Origin: Bacillota bacterium
GTDB taxonomy: Bacteria; Bacillota; DTU030; DUMP01
Reading direction: 5' to 3'
NCBI GenBank assembly: GCA_030154105.1
Contig: JASKKP010000008.1
Coordinates: 1-64,000 of the forward strand
Length of the DNA: 64,000 nucleotides
Part shown: positions 34,349 through 42,415 of the stretch, one piece after another
Layout of the letters: each line of letters starts with the position of its first letter
Numbering within the stretch: position 1 is the stretch's first letter
Notes under the pieces: generated by a model
The model's input: only the letters and a program-made list of their open reading frames with translations
Databases searched by the model: none
Told to the model about the DNA's origin: nothing
Position numbers and translations under genes: made by a program

Positions 34349-35101
34349 TTATTCTTGTTCTTGATGCGGGTGCTTCTCTTGGTTTTCCCGGGCGAGGATT
34401 ATCGCCCGCCGATCGCGGTTCATAACCTTCCTCCTAAACCACGGGGGCTGTAGGATGATCTCGATCGGGAAAAGGTGGGTTTTTAAATCTTCTAATTGCG
34501 GGGCCAGGTCGGCGCGCACCGCCGCTGCAACTAAAGGCAGCCCTAAGTTTCGGGAGGCCTCTTGAACCACCGTAAGCCCGGTGCGGATGATGCCCGGCGT
34601 CGTCTCAGCGGCGAGGTTGGTGTTGGCGATAAGTCCGGTCGCCTTAAGATGCGTCGCACGCTCAATAACCTCCCGCATTTGCGCGATGCCGGCTACATCT
34701 TGGGTAAAAGGCCGGCAGGTGTTGATGACAAGCAGCATGGCGTACTTCTGCTTTTTCAGTTCGTCGCTAAATTGCCCCAGGGCCGTGGCCCCCGGGTCGT
34801 CCCCGCCAACATCGACTACCACGGTAAGTTCAGGGTCGGCGAGGGCTCCGTGGATGCGGGGGACGATTACCGGCAGATCGGCCTGGGCCAGCTCCCCCGC
34901 AGGGGCGATCACTTCGATTCCCTTAGCCGCGAGCTCTTCTGCCATATCACGGGAGCGAAAGTAGGGGCTTACAATGTCGAGGTCGACCAGGGCCACTTTC
35001 TGCCCGTTTCGGGCAGCGTGGAGGGCGTAATTGAGGGCTATTTCCGTCTTGCCGCTGCCGAAGGCCCCGGCGAAAATCACGATCCGTTCGCGAATTTTCA
35101 C
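34349..35101 (-). CDS. P-loop ATPase of the 2-oxoacid oxidoreductase operon
   Basis: About 250 residues. Walker A FAGAFGSGKTEIALNYAL, an MRP/MinD-like VALVDLDIVSPYFRSRD and a Walker B-like TVVVDVGGDDPGATALGQ. The ATG-led frame to 35257 is trimmed to the GTG at 35101, where similarity to P-loop proteins begins. It sits between buk and the delta subunit in the same operon. Proteins of this kind are often found next to such oxidoreductases in clostridia; a role in cluster or cofactor delivery is only a guess. Confidence 0.75.
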   Translation of the reverse strand: MKIRERIVIFAGAFGSGKTEIALNYALHAARNGQKVALVDLDIVSPYFRSRDMAEELAAKGIEVIAPAGELAQADLPVIVPRIHGALADPELTVVVDVGGDDPGATALGQFSDELKKQKYAMLLVINTCRPFTQDVAGIAQMREVIERATHLKATGLIANTNLAAETTPGIIRTGLTVVQEASRNLGLPLVAAAVRADLAPQLEDLKTHLFPIEIILQPPWFRRKVMNRDRRAIILARENQEKHPHQEQE

Positions 35102-35127
35102 GTGGTCCTCACATCCTTTAAAGGGGG

Positions 35128-36195
35128 CTAAACGTATTCTTTGGCCTGTTCTTCGCCGGTTAAAACGCGCCAGGCACCTTGAGCCAAAGCCTCCATCTCT
35201 CCTTCGCCAGGGTACGTCATTACCGGCGCCAGGAAGCTGACCCGTTCTTTGATCCATCCGGTCAAAAGCTCTGAGTTCGCCAGCCCCCCTGTGAGAACCA
35301 CGGCATCTACCTCACCGTTAAACACCGCCGCCAGAGCCGCAATCCCTTTAGCCACTTGATAAGCGAGGGCTTGGTAAACCAGACGAGCATGGGCATCTCC
35401 GGCACGCACCCGTGCCTCCACCTCTTGGGCGTTATTGGTACCGAGATGGGCCATCAGCCCGCCCCGACCGTTGAGTTTGCGCAAGATTTCCTCCTGCGAA
35501 TAGCGGCCGCTGAAACAGAGCCGGACTAAATCCCCCGCCGGTAGCGTGCCACTTCGCTCCGGCGACAGCGGGCCTTCACCATCCAGGGCATTATTTACGT
35601 CTACCACCCGCCCTTTTTTATGAGCGCCGATGGAGATGCCTCCCCCTAAATGCGCAATGATGAGGTTTACCTCGGCATAAGAACGTCCTAAAGCCCTGGC
35701 AGCGCGCCGCCCTACGGCCTTTTGGTTTAAGGCATGGAATTTGCTTTCGCGCGGAAGTTCCGGTAAGCCGGAAACCCGGGCCACATCGTCCAGTTCGTCC
35801 ACCACCACCGGGTCTACCGTGAAAGCGGGTATGCCGCCGGCAGCTTGGGCGAGCTCATAGGCCAGGATTGGGCCCAGATTGGAAGCGTGTTCACCGCGTT
35901 TCGCCGCCCGCAGGTCTTCGAGCATGGCCCTGTTTATCAAATACGTGCCGCTGGCGAGAGGCTTCGTTAACCCACCCCGCCCGACGACTGCAGCCAGCAA
36001 AGTAAGCTTGGTGCCCTGGCTGGCCAGGAAGCGGAGAATGGCCTCCTTTCTCATGGGATACTGGTCGGCTATGGTTTTATAACCCGCGAGCTCCGCTGCG
36101 CTGTGCGGCAGCGTCTCGCCGCAGAGAAGCTGCTGGCCTTCGTAAAGCGCTACCTTCGTCGATGTAGAGCCGGGATTGATCACCAGGATGCGCAC
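35128..36195 (-). CDS. buk: butyrate kinase
   Basis: Makes ATP from butyryl (or branched-chain acyl) phosphate. The 355-residue ASKHA-fold protein starts RILVINPGSTSTKVALYEG and contains VVGRGGLTKPLASGTY, AHLGGGISIGAH, NNALDGEGPLSPERSG and VLTGGLAN. The GTG at 36195 is chosen over the longer frame because it matches the family N-terminus and follows GGGGGAGAGG. It is the first gene after the sigma-54 promoter. No phosphotransbutyrylase gene is adjacent, which is unusual. Confidence 0.93.
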   Translation of the reverse strand: MRILVINPGSTSTKVALYEGQQLLCGETLPHSAAELAGYKTIADQYPMRKEAILRFLASQGTKLTLLAAVVGRGGLTKPLASGTYLINRAMLEDLRAAKRGEHASNLGPILAYELAQAAGGIPAFTVDPVVVDELDDVARVSGLPELPRESKFHALNQKAVGRRAARALGRSYAEVNLIIAHLGGGISIGAHKKGRVVDVNNALDGEGPLSPERSGTLPAGDLVRLCFSGRYSQEEILRKLNGRGGLMAHLGTNNAQEVEARVRAGDAHARLVYQALAYQVAKGIAALAAVFNGEVDAVVLTGGLANSELLTGWIKERVSFLAPVMTYPGEGEMEALAQGAWRVLTGEEQAKEYV

Positions 36196-36249
36196 GGGCC
36201 TCTCCCCCTCCTTCACCTCAAGCCTAAGAGTACAACTCACTTTATCAAA

Positions 36250-36265
36250 TGCAATTCTTGTGCCA
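36250..36265 (-). promoter_or_regulatory. sigma-54 promoter of the buk-vor operon
   Basis: On the minus strand TGGCAC (36260-36265), five bases, then TTGCA (36250-36254): a perfect -24/-12 element with the invariant GG and GC ten bases apart. The expected start is near 36239, 44 bases before buk. Confidence 0.9.
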
Positions 36266-36269
36266 AACC

Positions 36270-36303
36270 AAAACTGGCCGAGCGCGTTTCACCCGACCAG
36301 TTC
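36270..36303 (-). terminator. probable terminator of the sigma-54 activator gene
   Basis: Stem AACTGGTCG/CGGCCAGTT (one G-U) around a 13-nt loop, then TTTTGG.. on the minus strand, 71 bases after the activator stop and just before the sigma-54 promoter. Confidence 0.5.
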
Positions 36304-36325
36304 ATGTCTGCACGGTCCTGCGCTT

Positions 36326-36354
36326 CTGCAATATATTGCAGGCAGTATACTGCA
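36326..36354 (-). promoter_or_regulatory. two tandem palindromic upstream activator sites
   Basis: A perfect palindrome TGCAATATATTGCA (36327-36340, 16 bp with flanks) abuts a second, GCAGTATACTGC (36342-36353). The shared form is TGCARTATAYTGCA with 14-bp periodicity. Centres are about 94 and 108 bases upstream of the predicted sigma-54 start, the usual place for an enhancer-binding protein. Confidence 0.75.
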
Positions 36355-36373
36355 AGGGAAAGAATCCCGGTCA

Positions 36374-38068
36374 TTACTCCAGGCCGAACTTTTTCAATTT
36401 GTAGTACAAAGTGCGGGGGGAAATTCCCAGCAAACGCGCGGCCTCAGTTTTGTTGCCGCGCGTGTATTCCAAGCAGCGGCGTAACGCTTCCTTTTCCACC
36501 TCTGCTGTAAGTTTGGCCAGGGTTTGACCGGGCGTCCAGTTTGCGCCGGGCCCGCTGGCCGGGCGCCTGGGACCTGACACCATGTTGCCCAGGGGCGGCA
36601 GGTGGTGGGCTTGAATCACAGTCTCGTTAAACTTCATGTTAATGATGGCCCGTCCCAGTACGTTTTCCAGCTCGCGCACGTTGCCCGGCCAGTCGTAGGC
36701 CACCAAGGCAGAGAGGGCCTGCGGCGAGACCCGCTCCACCGCCCGGCCGAACTGCTGGTTGAACTTGCGCAAAAGATGGGCCACGAGAAGCGGGATGTCG
36801 TCCTTGCGGTACCTAAGCGGCGGAATAAAGATGGGAACCACATTCAGCCGGTAGTACAGGTCTTCGCGGAACCGCCCTTCCTGTACCGCCTGCTCCAAAT
36901 TGACGTTGGTGGCGGCGATGACCCGGGCAGTGACGGGAATAGGCGTATTCCCGCCCACACGAATAATTTCCTTCTCCTGCAATACTCTAAGGAGTTTGGC
37001 CTGAAGGGCCGGGCTCACCTCGCCGATTTCGTCGAGGAAGATGGTACCGCCTGCGGCCTCTTCGAAATATCCTTTCTTACCATGGCGCCTAGCTCCGGTA
37101 AAAGCTCCTTCCTCGTAGCCGAACAATTCGCTCTCCAAAAGCGATTCGGCGATGGCCGTGCAATTTACACGAATAAACTGGCCCCGCCGCCAGCGGCTGG
37201 CATTGTGAATGGCATGGGCGAAGAGTTCTTTACCGGTGCCGCTTTCGCCGCGCAGCAAGATGGTTGCCGGCAGGTCGGCAGCCCTTTGGGCCTGCTCAAT
37301 GGCCGCCCTAAGCTCCGGGCTCTGGCCGATGATGTCTTCGAAAGTATACTTCGCCTCCAAATGCCGGATACGCTGTTGGGCTCGGGCCAATTCTTCGGTC
37401 AGTTGTTTAATTTCCGAAACATCGTGGATGACGCCAACGCTTCCTCGCAGGCGCCCCTGCACGATGATGGGCGCCACGTCGACGATGACTTCCTTGCGTT
37501 CGGGGCCCACTTTAAGCATGGCGCCGCGGACCGGCTTGCGCGTGGCAAGAACTTGGAGATGAATGCTTTCACCTTCGGCGATGTCTACCGTAGCCGGTTT
37601 CCCAATGACGTCCTTTTCCAAAAGGCCCGTAAGGCGGGTATATGCCGGATTTACCAGGATTCCCCGGCCGTGTTCGTCTACTACCGAGATGGCATCCTGC
37701 GTAGCATTGATGATGGCTTCCAGCATAAGTTGGGCCTGAACTAAGTCGTTGATCTCTGTTTTTAACCGGGAAATGACAAACAGGAAATCGGAAATGGCCT
37801 GGGGGCCCAGTACTTTAATTCCCTGCACCTTAGCGGCTTCTATGGCTGCTTGAGCTTGAGGTGTACCGCACAGGATGATGTCGAGGCCTTCCTGGGTTGC
37901 GAGTTCCGGTACAGAAACCACCCGTATCTGGGCCGTCCCCAGATCAGGCATGCCTTCTTCGCCCGTAAGCTTGACATAAGCAACGAGACGAAGAAACGTG
38001 CACTCTCCAATTGCCTCGAGCACCTCTCGCGTTCGCTCACCCAGCGAGGCTACTGCAATTCCGATCAT
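36374..38068 (-). CDS. sigma-54-dependent transcriptional activator with PAS domain
   Basis: A 564-residue enhancer-binding protein. Residues 1-~105 are an uncharacterised sensory domain with a Rossmann-like tail (LDIILCGTPQAQAAIEAAK). Residues ~110-225 are a PAS domain (DAISVVDEHGRGILVNPAYTRLTG). The AAA+ domain has GESGTGKELFA, the sigma-54-contacting EGAFTGARR loop and IFLDEIGEV. The C-terminus is a Fis-type helix-turn-helix (GNKTEAARLLGISPRTLYYKLKK). It surely controls the adjacent promoter at 36250-36265; the signal could be an acyl or amino-acid-derived metabolite. Confidence 0.93.
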   Translation of the reverse strand: MIGIAVASLGERTREVLEAIGECTFLRLVAYVKLTGEEGMPDLGTAQIRVVSVPELATQEGLDIILCGTPQAQAAIEAAKVQGIKVLGPQAISDFLFVISRLKTEINDLVQAQLMLEAIINATQDAISVVDEHGRGILVNPAYTRLTGLLEKDVIGKPATVDIAEGESIHLQVLATRKPVRGAMLKVGPERKEVIVDVAPIIVQGRLRGSVGVIHDVSEIKQLTEELARAQQRIRHLEAKYTFEDIIGQSPELRAAIEQAQRAADLPATILLRGESGTGKELFAHAIHNASRWRRGQFIRVNCTAIAESLLESELFGYEEGAFTGARRHGKKGYFEEAAGGTIFLDEIGEVSPALQAKLLRVLQEKEIIRVGGNTPIPVTARVIAATNVNLEQAVQEGRFREDLYYRLNVVPIFIPPLRYRKDDIPLLVAHLLRKFNQQFGRAVERVSPQALSALVAYDWPGNVRELENVLGRAIINMKFNETVIQAHHLPPLGNMVSGPRRPASGPGANWTPGQTLAKLTAEVEKEALRRCLEYTRGNKTEAARLLGISPRTLYYKLKKFGLE

Positions 38069-38151
38069 CCTGCCCGCCCCCCCAATGCTCTTTTTTGCAG
38101 AGAATTCGGCAGGAGCATGCAGAAATCCTTTTCAACCCTTTCCTTCGTCGT

Positions 38152-38964
38152 TCACTTCCTCGGCCTACCCAGTCGATCCAGAGCGGCAAGCGGGGGAAGG
38201 CTGACGATGCAGGCGGAGAGAGAGTACCTGGCCGCAATAAGGTGCAAAGCGGTAAGGAAGGCCAAAGACAGTAGTTGACCGGAAAAAGTCAGGTCGTAGG
38301 CCAGCATAAGCCCTAAGATGGCGCCCAGGGCGTTAGCCCCGGTGTCACCGAGCATTCCCTGTTCCATCAAGTCCAAAGGAAAATAAGCCAAAACGGCCAT
38401 GGCTAGCGGAAGGCCGAGGAGAACGGCTGCGTTCCTTGTCCCGGCAAGAAGGAGAAGAAAAAAGGCGAGGAAGAAAGCCTTGCAGGCCCGGCCGGGACGC
38501 AAGTCTAAGAGGTTAATGGCGTTCATGGCCAGGGCCAGGTTAAGGGCGGCGACTAAGAGCCCTACCCTGCCGTCGGCGGGAAGCCCCAAGGCCAGGGCCA
38601 GGATGGCTCCGCCTACCGCTTTGATCAACCCGCTGGTGAGCTTACGCTCCGCAAAGAAAGCGCTAAGGTGCCCTTTTACACCGCGATACTTTTCGTCGCC
38701 GACGGCATCGTCGACGAGGCCTAAAAAACCGGCACCGTAAAGAGCGATAAGCCCTTTAATAAAGAGCGGATTTAGACCTTCAGCCAGAAGGCGGAGCGCG
38801 TAAAGCACGGCCACCACCCCAACTAAAAGTATGCCCCAGGGAAAAGTTGTCTCGCGGCCGGCGTAGTTGCGTGCGTACCAGTGGTGGCTTTGGAGGAGTT
38901 CGGCAAACGAACGGCGCAAAAAAAAGACCATAACAAAAGCTAATGCCGCCCAAAGATAATTCAT
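38152..38964 (-). CDS. MraY/WecA-like phosphoglycosyltransferase
   Basis: About 270 residues and eight or more hydrophobic helices. Family motifs are GLVDDAVGD, NAINLLDLRPGRACKAF and MLGDTGANALGAILG, the Mg- and undecaprenyl-phosphate-binding loops. It probably moves a phospho-sugar from a UDP-sugar to a polyprenyl phosphate on the inner membrane face. True MraY sits in the dcw cluster, so this paralogue likely starts another envelope polymer. The ATG at 38964 follows GGAGG and overlaps the GT2 stop by four bases. Confidence 0.8.
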   Translation of the reverse strand: MNYLWAALAFVMVFFLRRSFAELLQSHHWYARNYAGRETTFPWGILLVGVVAVLYALRLLAEGLNPLFIKGLIALYGAGFLGLVDDAVGDEKYRGVKGHLSAFFAERKLTSGLIKAVGGAILALALGLPADGRVGLLVAALNLALAMNAINLLDLRPGRACKAFFLAFFLLLLAGTRNAAVLLGLPLAMAVLAYFPLDLMEQGMLGDTGANALGAILGLMLAYDLTFSGQLLSLAFLTALHLIAARYSLSACIVSLPPLAALDRLGRPRK

Positions 38965-39671
38965 ATTCTTGTTTCCTCCAGGCGCCGTACGGGCTTTCTG
39001 TAGGTGAAAAGAACTCGCCCAATGTGGTAAAACTGCCGGCTGCGGTGCCAAATTTCCTTGGGGGACCGTCCGGTAACCCGGTGCAGCAGGGGCAAGGGGA
39101 TTTCTTCTATTTTCAACCCTGCCTGTAGGGCCCGAAGGGTGAGCCCCACTTCAAAGCCAAAATCGGTCGGTAACGGCAGGAGGCGGCGCAGGGTATCGCT
39201 AAAGATGGCCCGCTGCCCGGAGAGTGGCGCTTTAAGAAGCCGGCCGGTCAGGATAAAAACCCCCCAGCGCGCGAGGCCTACGGCCAGCCCCAATCCTCCC
39301 CCGCGCCGCTGGCGGCTGGAAAAAACGGCCACGGCCATGTCGCTGCAACCCCTCAGTAGCGAAAAAAGCAGGGGTGCTGCGTGCCCGGCGCTGTCGCCCA
39401 AGTCGGCGTCCAGAAGCAGCACCGCTTCGCTTGTCACTTCTCCCAGGCCGGCCTGGATGGCCGCCCCCTTCCCCAGGTTGCGGGGGAGCCTCAACACTCT
39501 GGCCCCGGCGGCTTCGGCGATGGCGGCGGTGCCGTCCCTTGACCCGTCGTCCACGACGAGGACGTCCGTTACGGGTAACCGTCTGGCGGCCCGGACGGTA
39601 TTCCCAATGTTCTGAGCTTCATTGAAGGCCGGTATCAAAACGCACGCGCTTAAGGCAGGGGGCTCATTCAT
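38961..39671 (-). CDS. GT2 family glycosyltransferase
   Basis: A GT-A transferase of about 236 residues resembling polyprenyl-phosphate mannose/glucose synthases. It has LIPAFNEAQNIGNTV, VVDDGSRDGT and the metal-binding LLDADLGD, and no clear C-terminal membrane domain. The start overlaps the steB stop (ATGA), so it is coupled to steB and in turn to the MraY-like gene. A role in building a lipid-linked sugar during division is inference from context. Confidence 0.85.
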   Translation of the reverse strand: MNEPPALSACVLIPAFNEAQNIGNTVRAARRLPVTDVLVVDDGSRDGTAAIAEAAGARVLRLPRNLGKGAAIQAGLGEVTSEAVLLLDADLGDSAGHAAPLLFSLLRGCSDMAVAVFSSRQRRGGGLGLAVGLARWGVFILTGRLLKAPLSGQRAIFSDTLRRLLPLPTDFGFEVGLTLRALQAGLKIEEIPLPLLHRVTGRSPKEIWHRSRQFYHIGRVLFTYRKPVRRLEETRI

Positions 39672-40372
39672 TGGCGCTTCCCCCACTCTGCTACCACACC
39701 CGGGAGGTAACCGTCACTGGCCGTGGGGCTTAAGCCGTAATACCCGTCGGCGCCGGCCAGCAAAGCTACCAAAGCTGCCTGCCCGGGCGGGGAATCGATG
39801 TTGTCCACACCGGAGATACCCAACTCTTTGAATATAGAGGCATCGCCTCCCTTACCCACGGCGCCTACAACCCGGACACCGCGGCTTCTTAAGGAACGGC
39901 GCAACAAGGTAAGATGGGAGGTTGCCTTTGCCTCCCAAGGGCCGATGAGGACGGCCGCATCCACCTTCGCCGGGGGCGCAGCCGCTTGCTCACCCGGCGC
40001 ACACTCCCAAACAACTTCCGCCCCGGCTAAAGCGAGTGCCGCTCTTACTTCCGCTACGGTGGAAGCCGGGTAGCTCGGTAGAACTAAACCTACCTTCTGC
40101 CCACTCAGACGGCCGGCAACCAGAAGCGGTAGGGCACAGCGCCCCAGCTCTTCCGCGGCCAATCTTTCCCGCCGCAGTAACTCGAGCTCTGCCTGGCGGG
40201 CGCTGGCTTCGCTCTTTAGCTCGTCAAAAGTCGCCCTAAGGTCGGCGATGACGTTCTGTTGTTCTCCAAACACCATCTCCGAGCCCGGCAGTGCCGTACC
40301 AACTACAACGCCGACCGCTAAGGCCAGGAAAACGGCGATCAAAGTGAGCAGATGATACTTAAAGTCAACCAC
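39668..40372 (-). CDS. steB: SteB/MctB-like membrane protein
   Basis: A 234-residue protein with one N-terminal membrane helix (YHLLTLIAVFLALAVGVVVGTAL). A coiled-coil (residues ~38-75) and an extracytoplasmic alpha/beta domain (KVGLVLPSYPASTVAEVRAAL) follow. This is the layout of SteB/MctB proteins, which in actinobacteria pair with SteA in cell separation. A GTG start follows GGGAGG. It lies 16 bases after steA. Some databases label the family copper transport, for which I see no metal motif. Confidence 0.78.
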   Translation of the reverse strand: MVDFKYHLLTLIAVFLALAVGVVVGTALPGSEMVFGEQQNVIADLRATFDELKSEASARQAELELLRRERLAAEELGRCALPLLVAGRLSGQKVGLVLPSYPASTVAEVRAALALAGAEVVWECAPGEQAAAPPAKVDAAVLIGPWEAKATSHLTLLRRSLRSRGVRVVGAVGKGGDASIFKELGISGVDNIDSPPGQAALVALLAGADGYYGLSPTASDGYLPGVVAEWGKRQ

Positions 40373-40388
40373 CCTGCGGGCCTCCCTT

Positions 40389-41510
40389 TCACCATCCCAA
40401 CAGCAGGCGCAGTTTCAGGCCCCAAAGGAGTACCAGTTGTTGCCAAGGTAACGAGGATAAGAGGATGGTTACGGCCGGCAAAGCGCCCGCCGCTAGAACC
40501 CCGACTAAATGGGCTGGGCGCAGCCGCAGCCGGTAGAGCTCGTTAACACCCTTGGCATCTACTAGGATACTTCCCACCAGGAGCCGGACGAGGAAGGTGC
40601 TGGCCATCCCTGCTCGCCCCTTTTCGAGAAACTCAACCATGTTTGAGTGGCTGCCCACCAGGACGATCAGTTCGCACCCGCTATGATAGGCGAGCAAAAG
40701 CGCTGCATCTTCGCTGGTGCCGGCAGTGGGAAAAACTGCCGGCGAAGGGTAAAACGGTCTGACCCGCGCCAGCCCGGGGGCCCGTCCGTCAGGATAAGCG
40801 TGAACCACAACCTCAGCACCGCTGGCCAGTGCCCGGTCGCTGACGCTGTCCATGTCTCCAACTATTAGATGCGGCTTCAGACCGAATTCAAGGAGGGCGT
40901 CGGCCCCGCCGTCCACGGCAATGAGCACCGGCTTAACTTCATGGATGTAAGGAAGAATGGCCTTAAGGTCGGCTCGGAACGTGGGGCCGCGAACTACCAC
41001 CACCGCGTGCCGACCTTGCAGGGGGGTCTGCAGGGAAGGAATATGTGGCCGACCAAGGATGAGTTCTTTCTCTCGGAGGGCGTAGTGCAGAGTGTTCTTG
41101 ATAAAGCTTTCCAGCTGCCGGTCTAACCCACGTTCCGCCGTACGCCTCACCTTTTCTAGGTACTCAAGCGTGAGCAGCCTGCCGCAGGCGATGCACCTTT
41201 TCCCGTGCCAGACTTCCGGTCCTCTAAGCTCTACATAATCGCCGTCGCGTAGGACGGCGAAGATGTCCTCCCCGACCTCATCGACCACCGGAATACCTGC
41301 TTTAAGCAACAAGTCCGGACCCCTATGGGGGAAGGCCCCCGTGGCCGAGGCGCAGGCATTAATTACCCCCACAACTCGTCGCTGGAGTAGGGCTTCGGCA
41401 GCAACCGAATCCAGATCCCGGTGGGCAACAACCGCAATGCTGCGTGGGGGAAGCCTGAGCAGCAGGCGTTTAGTTGAAAGGTCTAAATAAGCTCGGGCGC
41501 GAATGGCCAT
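40389..41510 (-). CDS. steA: SteA-like putative cytokinetic ring protein
   Basis: About 373 residues. The conserved cytosolic part includes VVAHRDLDSVAAEALL, ACASATGAFPHRG, VAVDGGADALLEFG-like and HLIVGDMDSVSD, and two hydrophobic segments close the protein (LVGVLAAGALPAVTILLSSL). SteA of corynebacteria acts with SteB in daughter-cell separation. The ATG at 41510 is preferred to 41516 since GGGAGG is seven bases before it. Finding this pair in a spore-forming clostridium beside envelope glycosyltransferases suggests a septal role. Confidence 0.82.
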   Translation of the reverse strand: MAIRARAYLDLSTKRLLLRLPPRSIAVVAHRDLDSVAAEALLQRRVVGVINACASATGAFPHRGPDLLLKAGIPVVDEVGEDIFAVLRDGDYVELRGPEVWHGKRCIACGRLLTLEYLEKVRRTAERGLDRQLESFIKNTLHYALREKELILGRPHIPSLQTPLQGRHAVVVVRGPTFRADLKAILPYIHEVKPVLIAVDGGADALLEFGLKPHLIVGDMDSVSDRALASGAEVVVHAYPDGRAPGLARVRPFYPSPAVFPTAGTSEDAALLLAYHSGCELIVLVGSHSNMVEFLEKGRAGMASTFLVRLLVGSILVDAKGVNELYRLRLRPAHLVGVLAAGALPAVTILLSSLPWQQLVLLWGLKLRLLLGW

Positions 41511-41559
41511 TGCCATCCCTCCCGGCCTAGTATGCGAAAGGTTGAAGAGAAATATAAGA

Positions 41560-41582
41560 GGCAGCCGGTTAGGCCGCCTGCA
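41560..41582 (-). terminator. possible terminator of spo0A
   Basis: A GC-rich imperfect hairpin AGGC.GCC/GGC.GCCT directly after the spo0A stop, followed on the minus strand by a weak T-rich stretch (CTTATATTTCTC). The T-run is poor, so read-through into steA is possible. Confidence 0.4.
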
Positions 41583-42353
41583 TCAGCTTGCTTTGTTCTC
41601 CACACGGAGCTTATCAGCAATCATGGCTATGAATTCGGAGTTTGTTGGTTTGCCCCGATTAACATCAATCGTATAGCCAAAGAGGCTGTTGATGATTTCT
41701 ACATTCCCACGGCTCCAAGCCACTTCGATGGCGTGGCGAATGGCACGCTCCACCCGACTGGGAGTAGTGTTGTACTTTTGCGCGATTAAAGGATACAGTT
41801 CTTTAGTCACGGCTCCTAAAAGGTCGACCTCGTTGATGACCATTAAAATAGCTTCCCGCAGGTAAAGATAGCCTTTGATGTGTGCGGGCACGCCTATTTG
41901 ATGAATGATATTGGTAACCTCAAGGTCTAAGCTCTTGCCTTTTACCGGAACGGCGCGCGGAGCCGGGCGAGAAGTTCCTGCCAGCTGGCGGATCCGATTA
42001 ACCAGCACCTCAAGGTTGAAAGGCTTTAGAATGTAGTAATCGGCTCCAAGGTCTACCACCCGCTGAGTTATGCTCTCTTGCCCGAAAGCCGTAAGCATAA
42101 TAACCTTTGGGCGCTTGGCCGGTGGACGCTCGGCTAAAGTTTCGAGAACGCCTATTCCGTCTAAGTGCGGCATGATAATATCGAGGACCAGGACGTCCGG
42201 GGCCACGGCATCGAGCTGCTCCAGTACCTCGGTACCGTTGTAGGCTATCCCCACAAGCTCCATATCTTGCTGTTCTTCGATGTATTCCCGTACCAATTCG
42301 CAAAATTCTTTGTTGTCGTCGGCAATCATCACGCGTATGGCCTCTGCCGCCAA
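41583..42353 (-). CDS. spo0A: sporulation transcription factor Spo0A
   Basis: Master response regulator of sporulation entry. About 256 residues: receiver domain with acidic pocket ADDNKEF, phospho-Asp in [11 protein letters not shown] and Lys in YYILKPFNL, then the Spo0A DNA-binding domain with [21 protein letters not shown] and the ending [26 protein letters not shown]. The start is a TTG at 42353, seven bases after AAGGGGG; the upstream ATGs lack a ribosome site and lie at or before the predicted sigma-H start. Follows spoIVB, as in nearly all spore formers. Confidence 0.97.
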   Translation of the reverse strand: MAAEAIRVMIADDNKEFCELVREYIEEQQDMELVGIAYNGTEVLEQLDAVAPDVLVLDIIMPHLDGIGVLETLAERPPAKRPKVIMLTAFGQESITQRVVDLGADYYILKPFNLEVLVNRIRQLAGTSRPAPRAVPVKGKSLDLEVTNIIHQIGVPAHIKGYLYLREAILMVINEVDLLGAVTKELYPLIAQKYNTTPSRVERAIRHAIEVAWSRGNVEIINSLFGYTIDVNRGKPTNSEFIAMIADKLRVENKAS

Positions 42354-42385
42354 TGTACTTCCCCCTTGCATTCTGCTTTTAAGAC

Positions 42386-42415
42386 ATATTCGACAAGTCT
42401 TTCCCATAATCCTCC
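42386..42415 (-). promoter_or_regulatory. sigma-H promoter with overlapping 0A-like box, upstream of spo0A
   Basis: On the minus strand GGAGGATTA (42407-42415), 12 bases, then GTCGAATAT (42386-42394) fit the sigma-H consensus RNAGGAWWW-N12-RNNGAATWW at every position. TGTCGAA (42389-42395), a core 0A box, overlaps the -10 element, consistent with autoregulation. The predicted start is near 42379. Confidence 0.65.

Noticed and set aside
36602-37744. A 380-codon plus-strand frame opposite the sigma-54 activator
   Set aside because: It mirrors the AAA+ and PAS coding sequence, has no ribosome site and no recognisable domain; it is explained by the codon bias of the true gene.
41525-41565. Sigma-E-like elements before steA (TTATATT ... 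CATACTAG)
   Set aside because: Spacing of 16 bases and one poor -35 position; could be chance in AT-rich DNA.
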